Below, piece by piece: positions 33,501-42,695 of a DNA stretch of 64,000 bases (the stretch's first letter is position 1; each line of letters opens with the position of its first letter). This stretch comes from Flavobacterium galactosidilyticum (lineage in GTDB: Bacteria > Bacteroidota > Bacteroidia > Flavobacteriales > Flavobacteriaceae), in the NCBI RefSeq assembly GCF_020911945.1, contig NZ_CP087135.1:2282001-2346000 (forward strand). Reading direction: 5' to 3'. Position numbers and translations under genes: made by a program. The notes beneath the pieces were generated by a model. That model did no database searches. It had not been told where the DNA came from and saw only the letters and a list, made by a program, of their open reading frames with translations.

Positions 33501-33707
33501 ATGGAAATCAAATTGCAATCAACAATAACCTGCCCCAACTGCGAACACAAGAAAGAAGAAACAATGCCGACAGATGCTTGCCAATATTTCTACGAATGTG
33601 AAAAATGCAAACAAGTTCTTAAACCAAAACAAGGCGACTGTTGTGTTTATTGTAGTTACGGAAGTGTTCCTTGTCCACCTATTCAGCAAGACAAAAAATG
33701 TTGCTAA
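33501..33707 (+). CDS. Small Cys-rich GDCC-type protein linked to mer genes
   Basis: This 68-residue protein has eleven cysteines in pairs: CPNC, CEKC, then the signature GDCCVYCSYGSVPCPP and a CC end. The GDCC family is often next to mer genes, and probably binds metal. It is 6 bases after merTP. The precise role is not known. Confidence 0.85.
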   Translation: MEIKLQSTITCPNCEHKKEETMPTDACQYFYECEKCKQVLKPKQGDCCVYCSYGSVPCPPIQQDKKCC

Positions 33708-33806
33708 CGGACAGAAAACAAAAGAGCAATTAAAAGTATTTTTTATTTGGATGCTTCATAAATGTTACCATACAAAAGGATCATAGAAGCTACAACTCTT
33801 ATCACT

Positions 33807-33852
33807 CCGCCAAACACTGCCACGCACCGCCATTGACTGCCACATCCTTATA
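33807..33852 (+). promoter_or_regulatory. Conserved upstream element of mobC (shared with traE)
   Basis: 46 bases beginning CCGCCAAACACTGCCACGC and ending TTGACTGCCACATCCTTATA align without gaps to the sequence upstream of traE (24106-24061, minus). It lies 51 bases before the mobC ATG. It marks the backbone side of the junction with the mer-type cargo. Confidence 0.55.
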
Positions 33853-33903
33853 GCTACTATATAGAGCCTTTAAATTCACGCCCGAACATTAAAAATTAAA
33901 ATA

Positions 33904-35901
33904 ATGCAGGGAGAAGATGATTTACGAGGACTTGCCAAGATTATGGCTTTTATGCGGGCAGTCAGCATTCTTTTGGTACTTATGCACCTTTATTGGTTTT
34001 GTTATGGTTTCTTTATAGAACGTGGCTGGACACTGGAACTCATCAACAAAATATTAGGCAATTTTCAACGGACCGCTGGATTGTTTTCGCATACCTTAAA
34101 TACCAAAGTATTTGCTTTGGTATTGCTGGCTTTGAGTTGTTTGGGAACCAAAGGTGTTAAAAATGAAAAAATAACTTGGACTAAAATTTATGTGGCTTGG
34201 GGAATTGGCTTTGTCCTGTTTTTTCTGAACACACCTTTACTAAAGTTATCATTAAACACAGCTACATTCCTTTATGTCCTTACCACAGGTTTAGGCTACA
34301 TCGCTTTGATGGTAGCTGGCGTTTGGATGAGCCGTTTACTTCGCACCAACCTGATGGACGATGTTTTCAATAATGAAAACGAAAGCTTTCAGCAGGAAAC
34401 CAAATTGATGGAAAATGAATATTCGGTCAATCTTCCTACAAAATTTTATTACAAAAACAAATGGAATAACGGCTGGATAAACATCGTCAATCCTTTTCGG
34501 GCAACCATTGTTTTAGGAACGCCAGGTTCCGGAAAATCGTATGCTATCGTAAACAACTATATCAAGCAACAGATTGAGAAAGGGTTCTCAATGTACATCT
34601 ACGATTTCAAGTTTGACGACCTTTCTACTATTGCTTATAACCATCTTTTGAAACACGGCGATAAGTACAAAGTTCAACCCAAACTCTACATCATCAATTT
34701 TGACGATCCACGTAAGAGCCACCGTTGCAATCCTCTCAATCCCAACTTTATGACGGACATTTCCGATGCTTACGAAGCCGCATATACCATAATGCTGAAC
34801 CTCAATCGTAGCTGGATACAGAAGCAAGGCGATTTCTTTGTGGAAAGCCCGATTATATTATTGGCTGCTATTATTTGGTATCTGAAAATCTATGAGGACG
34901 GTAAGTACTGTACATTCCCACACGCCATTGAATTGCTGAATAAAAAGTATTCGGACGTATTTACTATTTTAACTTCATATCCTGATTTGGAAAATTATCT
35001 TTCGCCGTTTATGGATGCGTGGCAAAGTGGCGCACAAGACCAATTACAGGGACAGATTGCATCAGCAAAAATTCCTTTATCAAGAATGATTTCGCCACAA
35101 TTGTATTGGGTAATGACTGGCGATGATTTTTCTTTGGATATTAATAATCCCAAAGAACCCAAGATTTTGTGTGTTGGTAATAATCCCGACCGTCAAAATA
35201 TTTATTCGGCAGCTTTGGGATTGTATAATTCAAGGATTGTCAAACTCATTAATAAAAAAGGGCAATTAAAGAGTTCTGTTATTATTGATGAGTTGCCCAC
35301 TATTTATTTTCGGGGATTAGATAATCTTATTGCAACTGCCCGAAGTAATAAAGTGGCAGTTTGTTTAGGCTTTCAGGATTTTTCGCAATTGATAAGGGAT
35401 TATGGCGATAAAGAAGCAAAGGTTATCCAAAACACTGTGGGCAATATATTTTCGGGTCAGGTAGTTGGCGAAACGGCAAAGAGCCTTTCGGAAAGGTTCG
35501 GAAAAGTTTTGCAGAAACGTCAAAGTTTATCAATCAATAGAAATGATACCTCAACTTCAATATCGACACAATTAGATAGTTTAATTCCGGCTTCCAAAAT
35601 CTCAACATTAACCCAAGGTATGTTTGTAGGTGCTGTTTCGGACAACTTTGACGAACGCATCGAGCAAAAGATTTTCCACGCTGAAATTGTCGTGGACAAT
35701 GAAAAAGTTGCCGCAGAAACTAAAGTATATCAGAGGATACCAGAAATTCTATCCTTTGTTGATGAACAGGGAGAAGATAAAATGAAGCAGGAAATAGAAA
35801 CGAATTATAAACAAATCAAACAAGATATTGTTCAAGTCATTAAAACGGAATTGGAGCGCATTAAGAATGATCCTGATTTACAGCATTTGATGCAGGAATA
35901 A
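33904..35901 (+). CDS. mobC: Type IV coupling protein MobC (VirD4/TraG-like)
   Basis: This 665-residue protein links the relaxosome to the mating channel. Several N-terminal membrane segments (to about 150) precede the ATPase. Walker A is LGTPGSGKSYAIVNNY at about 205; the Walker B region is SSVIIDELPTIYFRGL near 460, and GFQDFSQLIRDYGDKEA follows. In CTnDOT nomenclature this is mobC; elsewhere it is called TraG. In the backbone it directly follows mobB; here 1.5 kb of cargo lies between. Confidence 0.93.
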   Translation: MQGEDDLRGLAKIMAFMRAVSILLVLMHLYWFCYGFFIERGWTLELINKILGNFQRTAGLFSHTLNTKVFALVLLALSCLGTKGVKNEKITWTKIYVAWGIGFVLFFLNTPLLKLSLNTATFLYVLTTGLGYIALMVAGVWMSRLLRTNLMDDVFNNENESFQQETKLMENEYSVNLPTKFYYKNKWNNGWINIVNPFRATIVLGTPGSGKSYAIVNNYIKQQIEKGFSMYIYDFKFDDLSTIAYNHLLKHGDKYKVQPKLYIINFDDPRKSHRCNPLNPNFMTDISDAYEAAYTIMLNLNRSWIQKQGDFFVESPIILLAAIIWYLKIYEDGKYCTFPHAIELLNKKYSDVFTILTSYPDLENYLSPFMDAWQSGAQDQLQGQIASAKIPLSRMISPQLYWVMTGDDFSLDINNPKEPKILCVGNNPDRQNIYSAALGLYNSRIVKLINKKGQLKSSVIIDELPTIYFRGLDNLIATARSNKVAVCLGFQDFSQLIRDYGDKEAKVIQNTVGNIFSGQVVGETAKSLSERFGKVLQKRQSLSINRNDTSTSISTQLDSLIPASKISTLTQGMFVGAVSDNFDERIEQKIFHAEIVVDNEKVAAETKVYQRIPEILSFVDEQGEDKMKQEIETNYKQIKQDIVQVIKTELERIKNDPDLQHLMQE

Positions 35902-35943
35902 AAAACAATATTCAACATAATATTTATGCTTTAATTTAAATCG

Positions 35944-35951
35944 TAAATTTG
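35944..35951 (+). promoter_or_regulatory. -7 box before the AraC regulator gene
   Basis: TAAATTTG matches TAnnTTTG exactly, 32 bases before ATG 35984, so the leader would be about 29 bases. A clear -33 box was not identified. Confidence 0.5.
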
Positions 35952-35983
35952 GCTATTCTGCTTAATATGAATAGGTAATAAAT

Positions 35984-36547
35984 ATGACGACACTCTTTAT
36001 TAAAAACATGGTTTGCAACCGCTGTATTATGGTAGTACAAAATGAATTGGATAAATTCGATTTAGAGGTAAAAAATATAAGGTTGGGAGAAGCCATATTG
36101 GATAAAGAGCCTACTACTGAGGAAAAAGATAAATTGGAAAAGGCTCTAATTTTGTTAGGTTTTGAGGTAATAGATGATAGAAAAAGCCTCATCATTGAAA
36201 AGATAAAGAATATAATTATTGACCTTGTCCATCATCAGGACAACGACACCAAAAAAAATCTGTCAGATATATTAAGCTGCAAACTGCATCATGATTATAA
36301 TTATCTGTCCAACCTGTTTTCTGAGATAGAAGGTACTACGATTGAAAAGTATTTTATTGCCCAAAAAATAGAGAAGGTAAAAGAATTATTGGTATATGAT
36401 GAACTGTCTTTGAGTGAAATTGCTTTCCGTTTAAATTACTCAAGTGTAGCCTATTTAAGCAACCAATTCAAAAAGGTAACAGGACTTACCCCAAGTCATT
36501 TCAAGCAAATACGGGAAGATAAAAGGAAGTCTTTGGATAAGGTCTAA
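35984..36547 (+). CDS. AraC family regulator with N-terminal HMA-like domain
   Basis: In this 187-residue protein, residues 1-65 look like a heavy-metal-associated fold: LFIKNMVCNRCIMVVQNELD has the CxxC pair (C11, C14). Residues about 80-180 are an AraC HTH pair, with LSLSEIAFRLNYSSVAYLSNQFKKV. This looks like a direct metal sensor joined to DNA binding. It lies first in the copper island, 87 bases before the CopA gene, and probably controls it. Metal binding is inference. Confidence 0.85.
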   Translation: MTTLFIKNMVCNRCIMVVQNELDKFDLEVKNIRLGEAILDKEPTTEEKDKLEKALILLGFEVIDDRKSLIIEKIKNIIIDLVHHQDNDTKKNLSDILSCKLHHDYNYLSNLFSEIEGTTIEKYFIAQKIEKVKELLVYDELSLSEIAFRLNYSSVAYLSNQFKKVTGLTPSHFKQIREDKRKSLDKV

Positions 36548-36633
36548 GTAAATCTTACAAATCATTCCCAAAATTCCACAACGAAAAAATGGAAACAATA
36601 TGGAACTTTGTATCACAATAAAACTCATACAAA

Positions 36634-39174
36634 ATGGTACACAAATATCAAGTAACAGGTATGACCTGTGGAGGTTGCGAAGCAAAGGTGAAATCGGCTT
36701 TATTAAAGGTTGAAAATGTGACAAATGTTGAAGTTTCAAAAGATGAAAACTCAGCTACCCTGACAATGGATAAACACATTCCAACTACACAATTGCAAAA
36801 AGCATTAACCGCTGTTGGAAAATATACCATAGAAATGAGCAATAACAAAAGCCCACAACATACCACGACAAATGAACCAGTGGCAAAATCCTGCTGCTCC
36901 GCTCATTCTCACGATGATAAAAAAATAATCGAAGTGACTAGCAATATAAAAGGCAAATACTATTGCCCAATGCATTGTGAAGGCGATAAAACCTATGATA
37001 AAGCTGGCGATTGCCCTGTTTGTGGAATGCATTTGGTAAAAGAAGCAGAATTGAATGTAAAGAAAACGATGTACACCTGCCCAATGCATCCCGAAGTTAT
37101 TCAAGATAGTCCGGGTTCATGTCCTATATGCGGAATGGATTTAGTACCCATGGAACCAAGCGATTCCGAAGAAAAAAAAACCTATCTGGATTTGCTTAAA
37201 AAAATGAAAATTGCAACCCTCTTTACGGTGCCAATTTTCATTATTGCCATGATGGAAATGGTGCATAACAATCCGTTATTTCAAATAATGGACAGCAACA
37301 TGTGGAACTGGGTGCAATTTCTGTTTTCAATTCCTGTTATTTTCTATGCTGGTTGGATGTTTTTTGTACGAGCTTGGAAATCCATAATCACTTGGAATCT
37401 AAATATGTTTACCCTTATCGGAATAGGAACTGGAGTTGCATTTTTGTTTAGTATTGTAGGAATGCTGTTTCCGAATATCTTTCCCGAAGAATTTAAAACC
37501 GAACACGGAACCATTCATCTTTATTTTGAAGCAGCAACAGTAATCATTACACTGGTCTTGTTGGGACAATTGTTAGAAGCAAGAGCACATAGCCAAACCA
37601 GTGGAGCTATAAAAGCGTTATTACAATTAGCGCCAACAGAAGCTACTTTGATTGGTGAAGGAGGCGATAAAGTGATTTCCATTCATGATATTAAGAAAGG
37701 TGATTTATTACGCGTAAAACCAGGAGATAAAATTCCAGTTGACGGAAAAATAACCGATGGTGAAAGCAGTATTGATGAAGCAATGATTACAGGAGAACCA
37801 ATTCCCGTTGACAAAAAGAAAGACGATAATGTAATTTCGGGAACAATCAACGGGAACAAATCATTTATAATGATGGCCGAAAAAGTAGGTTCTGAAACAT
37901 TACTTTCTCAAATTGTACAAATGGTTAACGATGCTTCTCGTTCAAGAGCACCCATTCAAAAATTAGCCGATAGTATTTCTAAATATTTTGTACCCATTGT
38001 AGTAATCATTTCAGTAATTACCTTTTTTGTTTGGGCACTATCTGGTCCAGAACCAGCGAAGGTTTATGGATTTATAAATGCCATTGCAGTTTTAATCATA
38101 GCTTGTCCTTGTGCTTTAGGTTTAGCCACGCCGATGTCTGTGATGGTGGGTGTGGGCAAAGGAGCACAATCTGGAGTATTAATTAAAAATGCCGAAGCCT
38201 TAGAAAATATGAATAAGGTAGATGTTTTAATAACAGATAAAACAGGAACGCTAACAGAGGGAAAACCTTCGGTAGAAAAAATTTACGCATCAACTAATAA
38301 CGAGGATGATTTATTGCAAAATATAGCTTCCTTAAACCAATACAGTGAACATCCATTGGCACAAGCAGTAGTCAATTATGCCAAAACAAAATCTATTTCA
38401 TTAATTGAAGTCAAAGATTTTGAAAATGTTACAGGAAAAGGAGTTACAGGAACGGTTACCAATAGAAAAGTAGCATTAGGCAATAAAAAACTAATGGAAC
38501 AGGTTAAGGCAACTATTTCTGACGATTTAGAAAACAAAATTATTGCAGAACAAAAACTTGGTAAAACGGTTTCTTACATTGCTGTTGATGGTGTTACAGT
38601 TGGCTTTGTTTCAATTGCCGATGCGATAAAAACTTCGAGTGCAGCAGCGATAAAAGAACTAATGCTCCAAGGTGTAGAAGTAATTATACTTACTGGCGAC
38701 AATGTTAATACAGCCAAAGCAGTAGCGGATGAATTAGGTTTGTCTTCCTATAAAGCAGGATGCTTACCCGAAGATAAACTCAACGAAATTAAACGTTTAC
38801 AAGCAGAAGGGAAAATTGTAGCTATGGCTGGTGATGGTATAAATGATGCTCCAGCATTAGCACAAGCCAATATCGGAATAGCTATGGGAACTGGAACCGA
38901 CGTAGCCATAGAAAGTGCCAAAATAACTTTAGTAAAAGGCGATTTATTAGGTATAGTTAAAGCAAAAAATTTGAGCCATGCTGTTATGAAAAACATCAAG
39001 CAAAACTTATTCTTTGCCTTTTTCTACAATGTGCTTGGTGTTCCAATTGCAGCAGGTATTTTATATCCGTTTTTCGGAATTTTATTATCACCAATGATTG
39101 CAGCTTTAGCAATGTCTTTAAGTTCTGTATCGGTAATCGTAAATGCATTGCGATTACGCAGTTTTAAACTTTAA
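36634..39174 (+). CDS. copA: Copper-type P1B ATPase CopA
   Basis: This 846-residue exporter has, in order: an HMA domain with GMTCGGC (9-15), a Cys/His patch SCCSAHSHDD, two heavy-metal-binding modules (CPMHCEGDK to CPVCGM near 110, and CPMHPEVIQ to CPICGMDL near 148), eight membrane helices, the TGEP loop, CPC at about 491-493, phosphorylation DKTGT at 535, SEHPLAQA and GDGINDAPAL. It pumps Cu(I) out of the cytoplasm. The doubled Cys-x-His modules are a Bacteroidota habit. The chaperone gene follows at once. Confidence 0.95.
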   Translation: MVHKYQVTGMTCGGCEAKVKSALLKVENVTNVEVSKDENSATLTMDKHIPTTQLQKALTAVGKYTIEMSNNKSPQHTTTNEPVAKSCCSAHSHDDKKIIEVTSNIKGKYYCPMHCEGDKTYDKAGDCPVCGMHLVKEAELNVKKTMYTCPMHPEVIQDSPGSCPICGMDLVPMEPSDSEEKKTYLDLLKKMKIATLFTVPIFIIAMMEMVHNNPLFQIMDSNMWNWVQFLFSIPVIFYAGWMFFVRAWKSIITWNLNMFTLIGIGTGVAFLFSIVGMLFPNIFPEEFKTEHGTIHLYFEAATVIITLVLLGQLLEARAHSQTSGAIKALLQLAPTEATLIGEGGDKVISIHDIKKGDLLRVKPGDKIPVDGKITDGESSIDEAMITGEPIPVDKKKDDNVISGTINGNKSFIMMAEKVGSETLLSQIVQMVNDASRSRAPIQKLADSISKYFVPIVVIISVITFFVWALSGPEPAKVYGFINAIAVLIIACPCALGLATPMSVMVGVGKGAQSGVLIKNAEALENMNKVDVLITDKTGTLTEGKPSVEKIYASTNNEDDLLQNIASLNQYSEHPLAQAVVNYAKTKSISLIEVKDFENVTGKGVTGTVTNRKVALGNKKLMEQVKATISDDLENKIIAEQKLGKTVSYIAVDGVTVGFVSIADAIKTSSAAAIKELMLQGVEVIILTGDNVNTAKAVADELGLSSYKAGCLPEDKLNEIKRLQAEGKIVAMAGDGINDAPALAQANIGIAMGTGTDVAIESAKITLVKGDLLGIVKAKNLSHAVMKNIKQNLFFAFFYNVLGVPIAAGILYPFFGILLSPMIAALAMSLSSVSVIVNALRLRSFKL

Positions 39175-39195
39175 GTGAATTATTCAATAAACAAA

Positions 39196-39423
39196 ATGGA
39201 AAAGAATAATCAAGACTTACGATTCAAAACAAATATTAACTGTGGTGGATGTGTAGCATCTGTAAAACCTTATTTGGATAATGCCGATGGTATATGCCAT
39301 TGGGAAGTAGATACAACTAAAGACAAGGTGCTTACCGTAAAATCACAAGGAATTACACAAGAACAGGTAATTGAAACTGTACAGAAAGCAGGTTTTAAGA
39401 TAGAACCATTAAGCAAAGATTAA
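39196..39423 (+). CDS. copZ: Heavy-metal-associated domain protein, CopZ-like chaperone
   Basis: 75 residues from MEKNNQDLRFKTNINCGGCV; an upstream GTG would add an unlikely tail. The CxxC is CGGC, in the usual first loop, and the fold ends TVQKAGFKIEPL. It should hand copper to CopA, encoded 22 bases upstream. Confidence 0.88.
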   Translation: MEKNNQDLRFKTNINCGGCVASVKPYLDNADGICHWEVDTTKDKVLTVKSQGITQEQVIETVQKAGFKIEPLSKD

Positions 39424-39611
39424 TTTCCTTATCCTACTAATACCTGCTTAGTTATTTAGCTTATAACAAACACTTTAGGGAATTAACTAGATATTTATTT
39501 TAATAAGCATAAAAAGGACTATGCAGACTAGTGATTTAGACATTTTATCTATAATTCTGTGTTTGCAGTTCACGAATGTGCAAAATATAGCAATTAAAAG
39601 AAATAATTTCA

Positions 39612-39619
39612 TAATTTTG
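39612..39619 (+). promoter_or_regulatory. -7 box adjacent to a start codon
   Basis: TAATTTTG matches TAnnTTTG exactly and ends 2 bases before the ATG at 39622. If used, transcription would start about at the ATG, so the message would be leaderless. Confidence 0.45.
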
Positions 39620-39621
39620 TA

Positions 39622-40014
39622 ATGTTGAAAAATTTGAGTAAACATATCAGCTTTGTCATCTTATTGTGTTTGGGCTTTTTCCTAATGCCAAGCATAAGCT
39701 ATGCTTGTGCCAAAAAAACAGCCAATACAGAACAAAAAAGTTGCTCAAAAGACCAATCTGCAAAAGCAGAACATAAAAGCAGTTGCAAGGACAAGTCCTG
39801 TAAAAAATGTAAAGATGGTCACGACTGCGACGGCAATTGTAAGCACAGTTCTTGCGGATGTAGCACTTCTTCATCTTCGGTAAGTTTACAAATCCCCATC
39901 GATTTAAAAATAACACACCCTTTTGGCGAAACTAAAAAGCAAAAATTCGGTTTCAAACAAGCCTATTATTCTTCAGGTTACTCTTCCATTTGGCAACCGC
40001 CTAAAATAAGCTAA
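39622..40014 (+). CDS. Small exported Cys/His/Lys-rich protein, SIWQPPK family
   Basis: This 130-residue protein has a signal peptide (MLKNLSKHISFVILLCLGFF to SYA), then a Lys/Cys-rich region with many CK and SC pairs (CKKCKDGHDCDGNC), and a C-terminus SGYSSIWQPPKIS. The same ending occurs in the proteins at 45656 and 54607. It probably binds metal in the periplasm. No named family is certain (DUF6660 is my guess for the group). Confidence 0.8.
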   Translation: MLKNLSKHISFVILLCLGFFLMPSISYACAKKTANTEQKSCSKDQSAKAEHKSSCKDKSCKKCKDGHDCDGNCKHSSCGCSTSSSSVSLQIPIDLKITHPFGETKKQKFGFKQAYYSSGYSSIWQPPKIS

Positions 40015-40109
40015 AACGATGGCTTGTTAGCCATACGTGTGCCTTGTCGAAAGCTAAATCCAGTTTTCGCAAATTCTTCGTATATCTTATTAAATTAAAA
40101 AAAATCAAA

Positions 40110-40988
40110 ATGAAATCAATTTCAAAAATATTGATGGTAATCACTGTATTACTATCAGCCGTAAACAGTTTTGCACAAATCAAAAATGCAAAAACAGAAA
40201 CCGTAAAAATATATGGCAACTGCGAAATGTGCAAAACTACCATTGAAAAAGCAGGAAATGTAAAAAATGTTGCCACAGTAGAATGGAATAAAGATACCAA
40301 AATGGCTATTCTCAACTATGATGATAAAAAAACAAGCCAGGATGAAATTCTGAAACGTATTGCTTTAGTAGGGTACGACAGTGAAAAATTTTTAGCACCT
40401 GATGATGTTTATGCTAAACTATCCGGATGCTGCCAATACAATAGAGAATTAAAACCAGTTGCAAAAACTAAAGATGCCGGTATGGATATGAAAAACGAAC
40501 ACAGCAACCACGGCGAAATGGCTCAAACAAATACCGCTGCAACCCAAAATGCACCACAACTGAAAGCCGTTTTCGATAATTATTTTTCTGTGAAAGATGC
40601 TTTGGTGAAAACCGATGCAGGTACTTCATCTGCAAAAGCTTCTGAACTGGTAAAAGCAATTAAAGCAGTAGAAATGACGAAACTTTCTAATGAAGAACAT
40701 ACCGTTTGGATGAAAGTAATGAAGGATTTAACTGCTAATGCAGAAAAAATTGCTGTAGCAAAAGATGTTACCAAACAAAGAGAAATTTTCGCTTTACTGG
40801 CTAATAATATGTACGAATTAGCCAAAGTTTCAAAACAAGAAACACCTGTTTATTATCAGCATTGCCCAATGTACAATAATGGTAAAGGAGCAAATTGGCT
40901 AAGCAAAGAAGAAGCAATTAAAAACCCGTATTACGGCTCCAAAATGCTTACTTGCGGAAGCGTACAGGAAACTATTAATAACAAATAA
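40110..40988 (+). CDS. HMA plus DUF3347 exported protein
   Basis: 292 residues from MKSISKILMVITVLLSAVNS, with a signal peptide ending SFAQ. An HMA domain follows (VKIYGNCEMCKTTIEKAGNV, CxxC), then a Met/His-rich linker (GMDMKNEHSNHGEM) and a C-terminal DUF3347 helical domain. The last part has HCPMYNNGKGANWLS and PYYGSKMLTCGSV, shared with the protein at 41562. I prefer ATG 40110 because earlier residues are basic and non-signal-like. It probably binds periplasmic copper. Confidence 0.85.
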   Translation: MKSISKILMVITVLLSAVNSFAQIKNAKTETVKIYGNCEMCKTTIEKAGNVKNVATVEWNKDTKMAILNYDDKKTSQDEILKRIALVGYDSEKFLAPDDVYAKLSGCCQYNRELKPVAKTKDAGMDMKNEHSNHGEMAQTNTAATQNAPQLKAVFDNYFSVKDALVKTDAGTSSAKASELVKAIKAVEMTKLSNEEHTVWMKVMKDLTANAEKIAVAKDVTKQREIFALLANNMYELAKVSKQETPVYYQHCPMYNNGKGANWLSKEEAIKNPYYGSKMLTCGSVQETINNK

Positions 40989-41000
40989 AACGCTATTGTT

Positions 41001-41522
41001 ATGGAAAGTATGGAAAACCAACACGAAATGCAACATAACCATAAGAATGAAAAGCATAATACTAATCACTCTTTAGCAATGTACAAACGCTTTGCTGTAA
41101 TGGCTGTTGCTATGTTCATAGCTATGTACTTCATTATGTATGCTATGATTGACGGCTTACAGAACCTTATCCTGAACATCAATAATTTGTATATGACATT
41201 GCTGATGGTTTCTGCAATGTTGATTATAGAACTATTGATAATGAAAGGAATGTATGAAAACAAAAAAATCAACTGGGCAATCATAACGGTTTCCTTTGCG
41301 ATTGGCATCTTTTCTTGGTTTGGTATTCGGGAGCAATTATTTGTGGGCGATAAGGAGTTTGTAAAAGGTATGATACCACATCACGCAGCAGCAGTATTGA
41401 TGTCTGAAAAAGCTAAGCTTACCGACCCCGAATTGATACAGTTACAAAAAAACATACTGGAAACACAGGCACAAGAAATCGAATTTATGAAGCGTAAGCT
41501 AAATGAATTTGAAAACAAATAA
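41001..41522 (+). CDS. DUF305 membrane protein
   Basis: This 173-residue protein has a His/Met-rich N-terminus (MENQHEMQHNHKNEKHNTNH), three membrane helices (about 28-110) and a C-terminal DUF305 part with VKGMIPHHAAAVLMSEKA. DUF305 proteins are common in copper-resistance loci; they are thought to bind metal in the periplasm. It lies 12 bases after the HMA-DUF3347 gene. Confidence 0.85.
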   Translation: MESMENQHEMQHNHKNEKHNTNHSLAMYKRFAVMAVAMFIAMYFIMYAMIDGLQNLILNINNLYMTLLMVSAMLIIELLIMKGMYENKKINWAIITVSFAIGIFSWFGIREQLFVGDKEFVKGMIPHHAAAVLMSEKAKLTDPELIQLQKNILETQAQEIEFMKRKLNEFENK

Positions 41523-41561
41523 ATAAGATAAATTTCTTCAATAATATCAAAAATAAATAAA

Positions 41562-42221
41562 ATGAAAAATATAATTTTCTCAATCATTACATTAGTAACA
41601 GTTGCAGTGGCAACAATTTCCTGCAATCAATCTTCAAATAAAAATAGCGACCAGCAAGCTAATGATAGCACAACAATTGCTGCAATTCCGGAGTTACAAT
41701 CACCTACACACAATGATACGGTAGCAACTGTTACTTCAACGGATACGTCTTCTCAAGAGGCAGAAAAATCCGATGTGAAGCAAGCTCAAAAGTTTACTAT
41801 CGCACCTATAATTAAGGATTATTTGACTTTAAAAAATGCACTTGTCTCAGATAACGACCAAGCAGCTGCTAATGCAGGGAAGCAATTATTTACAACTTTA
41901 AACAATGTAAATATGAAATCCATTCCTGCCAACAAACATAAAGAATATATGGAGATAGCTGAAAATGCTAAGGAAAATGCAGAACACATTGGTGATAATG
42001 CAGGCAAAATAGACCATCAAAGAGAACATTTAGCATCATTAAGCAAAGATGTTTCCGATCTTATAGTATTATTTGGAACTACACAAAAATTATATCAAGA
42101 CCATTGTCCAATGTATAACGATGGTAAAGGTGCGGTTTGGATTAGCGAAGCTAAAGCTATCAAAAACCCTTACTATGGCGGTAAAATGCTTACCTGTGGC
42201 TCTGTAAAAAAAGAGTTCTAA
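41562..42221 (+). CDS. DUF3347 lipoprotein
   Basis: This 219-residue lipoprotein has a lipobox TISCNQSS (C21), a Ser/Thr-rich linker and the DUF3347 domain (FTIAPIIKDYLTLKNALVSD). Its ending DHCPMYNDGKGAVWISEAKA then PYYGGKMLTCGSV copies the end of the 40110 protein. This end is like the C-terminal Cys-Pro-Met segment of CusB adaptors. It may bind periplasmic copper at the membrane. The haem protein gene follows directly. Confidence 0.88.
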   Translation: MKNIIFSIITLVTVAVATISCNQSSNKNSDQQANDSTTIAAIPELQSPTHNDTVATVTSTDTSSQEAEKSDVKQAQKFTIAPIIKDYLTLKNALVSDNDQAAANAGKQLFTTLNNVNMKSIPANKHKEYMEIAENAKENAEHIGDNAGKIDHQREHLASLSKDVSDLIVLFGTTQKLYQDHCPMYNDGKGAVWISEAKAIKNPYYGGKMLTCGSVKKEF

Positions 42222-42222
42222 A

Positions 42223-42672
42223 ATGAAGAAAGTATTAAAGATAATATTGACAATAGTGCTGTTTATTTTTATTGGAATACAATTTTATCAGCCTGCCCTT
42301 AATGTAGATAATGGGCAGGTTTACACAACCGATTTTACCCAAGCCTATAAAATGCCTGTTCAAGTAAAAGCGATGTTTCAAACCTCTTGCTACGATTGTC
42401 ATAGCAACAATACCAACTACGTTTGGTACGACTATGTACAGCCTGCAAGAACATTGGTAGAAAATCACATCAAAAACGCAAAAGAGGATTTGAATTTCAA
42501 CGAATGGGGTATATATTCAAATAGGAAGCAGGAAAGATTATTAAACTCAATTAAAGAACAAATCGAGACTAAACAAATGCCCTTATCATCATATACAATA
42601 ATGCATAAAAAGGCAAAACTGAATGATGAGCAAATCAAAGTATTAACCAATTGGTTAAAAGAGCAGGAATAA
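42223..42672 (+). CDS. Haem-binding domain protein
   Basis: This 149-residue protein has an N-terminal membrane anchor (about 3-22) and one CYDCHSNNTNYVWYDYVQPA haem c site (C56, C59, H60), as in the haem-bd family of Bacteroidota. It should sit in the periplasm with covalently bound haem. In copper loci it may pass electrons to or from the multicopper oxidase encoded next. It starts 1 base after the DUF3347 stop. Confidence 0.85.
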   Translation: MKKVLKIILTIVLFIFIGIQFYQPALNVDNGQVYTTDFTQAYKMPVQVKAMFQTSCYDCHSNNTNYVWYDYVQPARTLVENHIKNAKEDLNFNEWGIYSNRKQERLLNSIKEQIETKQMPLSSYTIMHKKAKLNDEQIKVLTNWLKEQE

Positions 42673-42695
42673 GTTTCATTAATAAAAATATTAAA

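Noticed and set aside
32530..33707. Complete mercury-resistance operon
   Set aside because: merA and merB are absent from the window, so only a partial mer-type operon is claimed.
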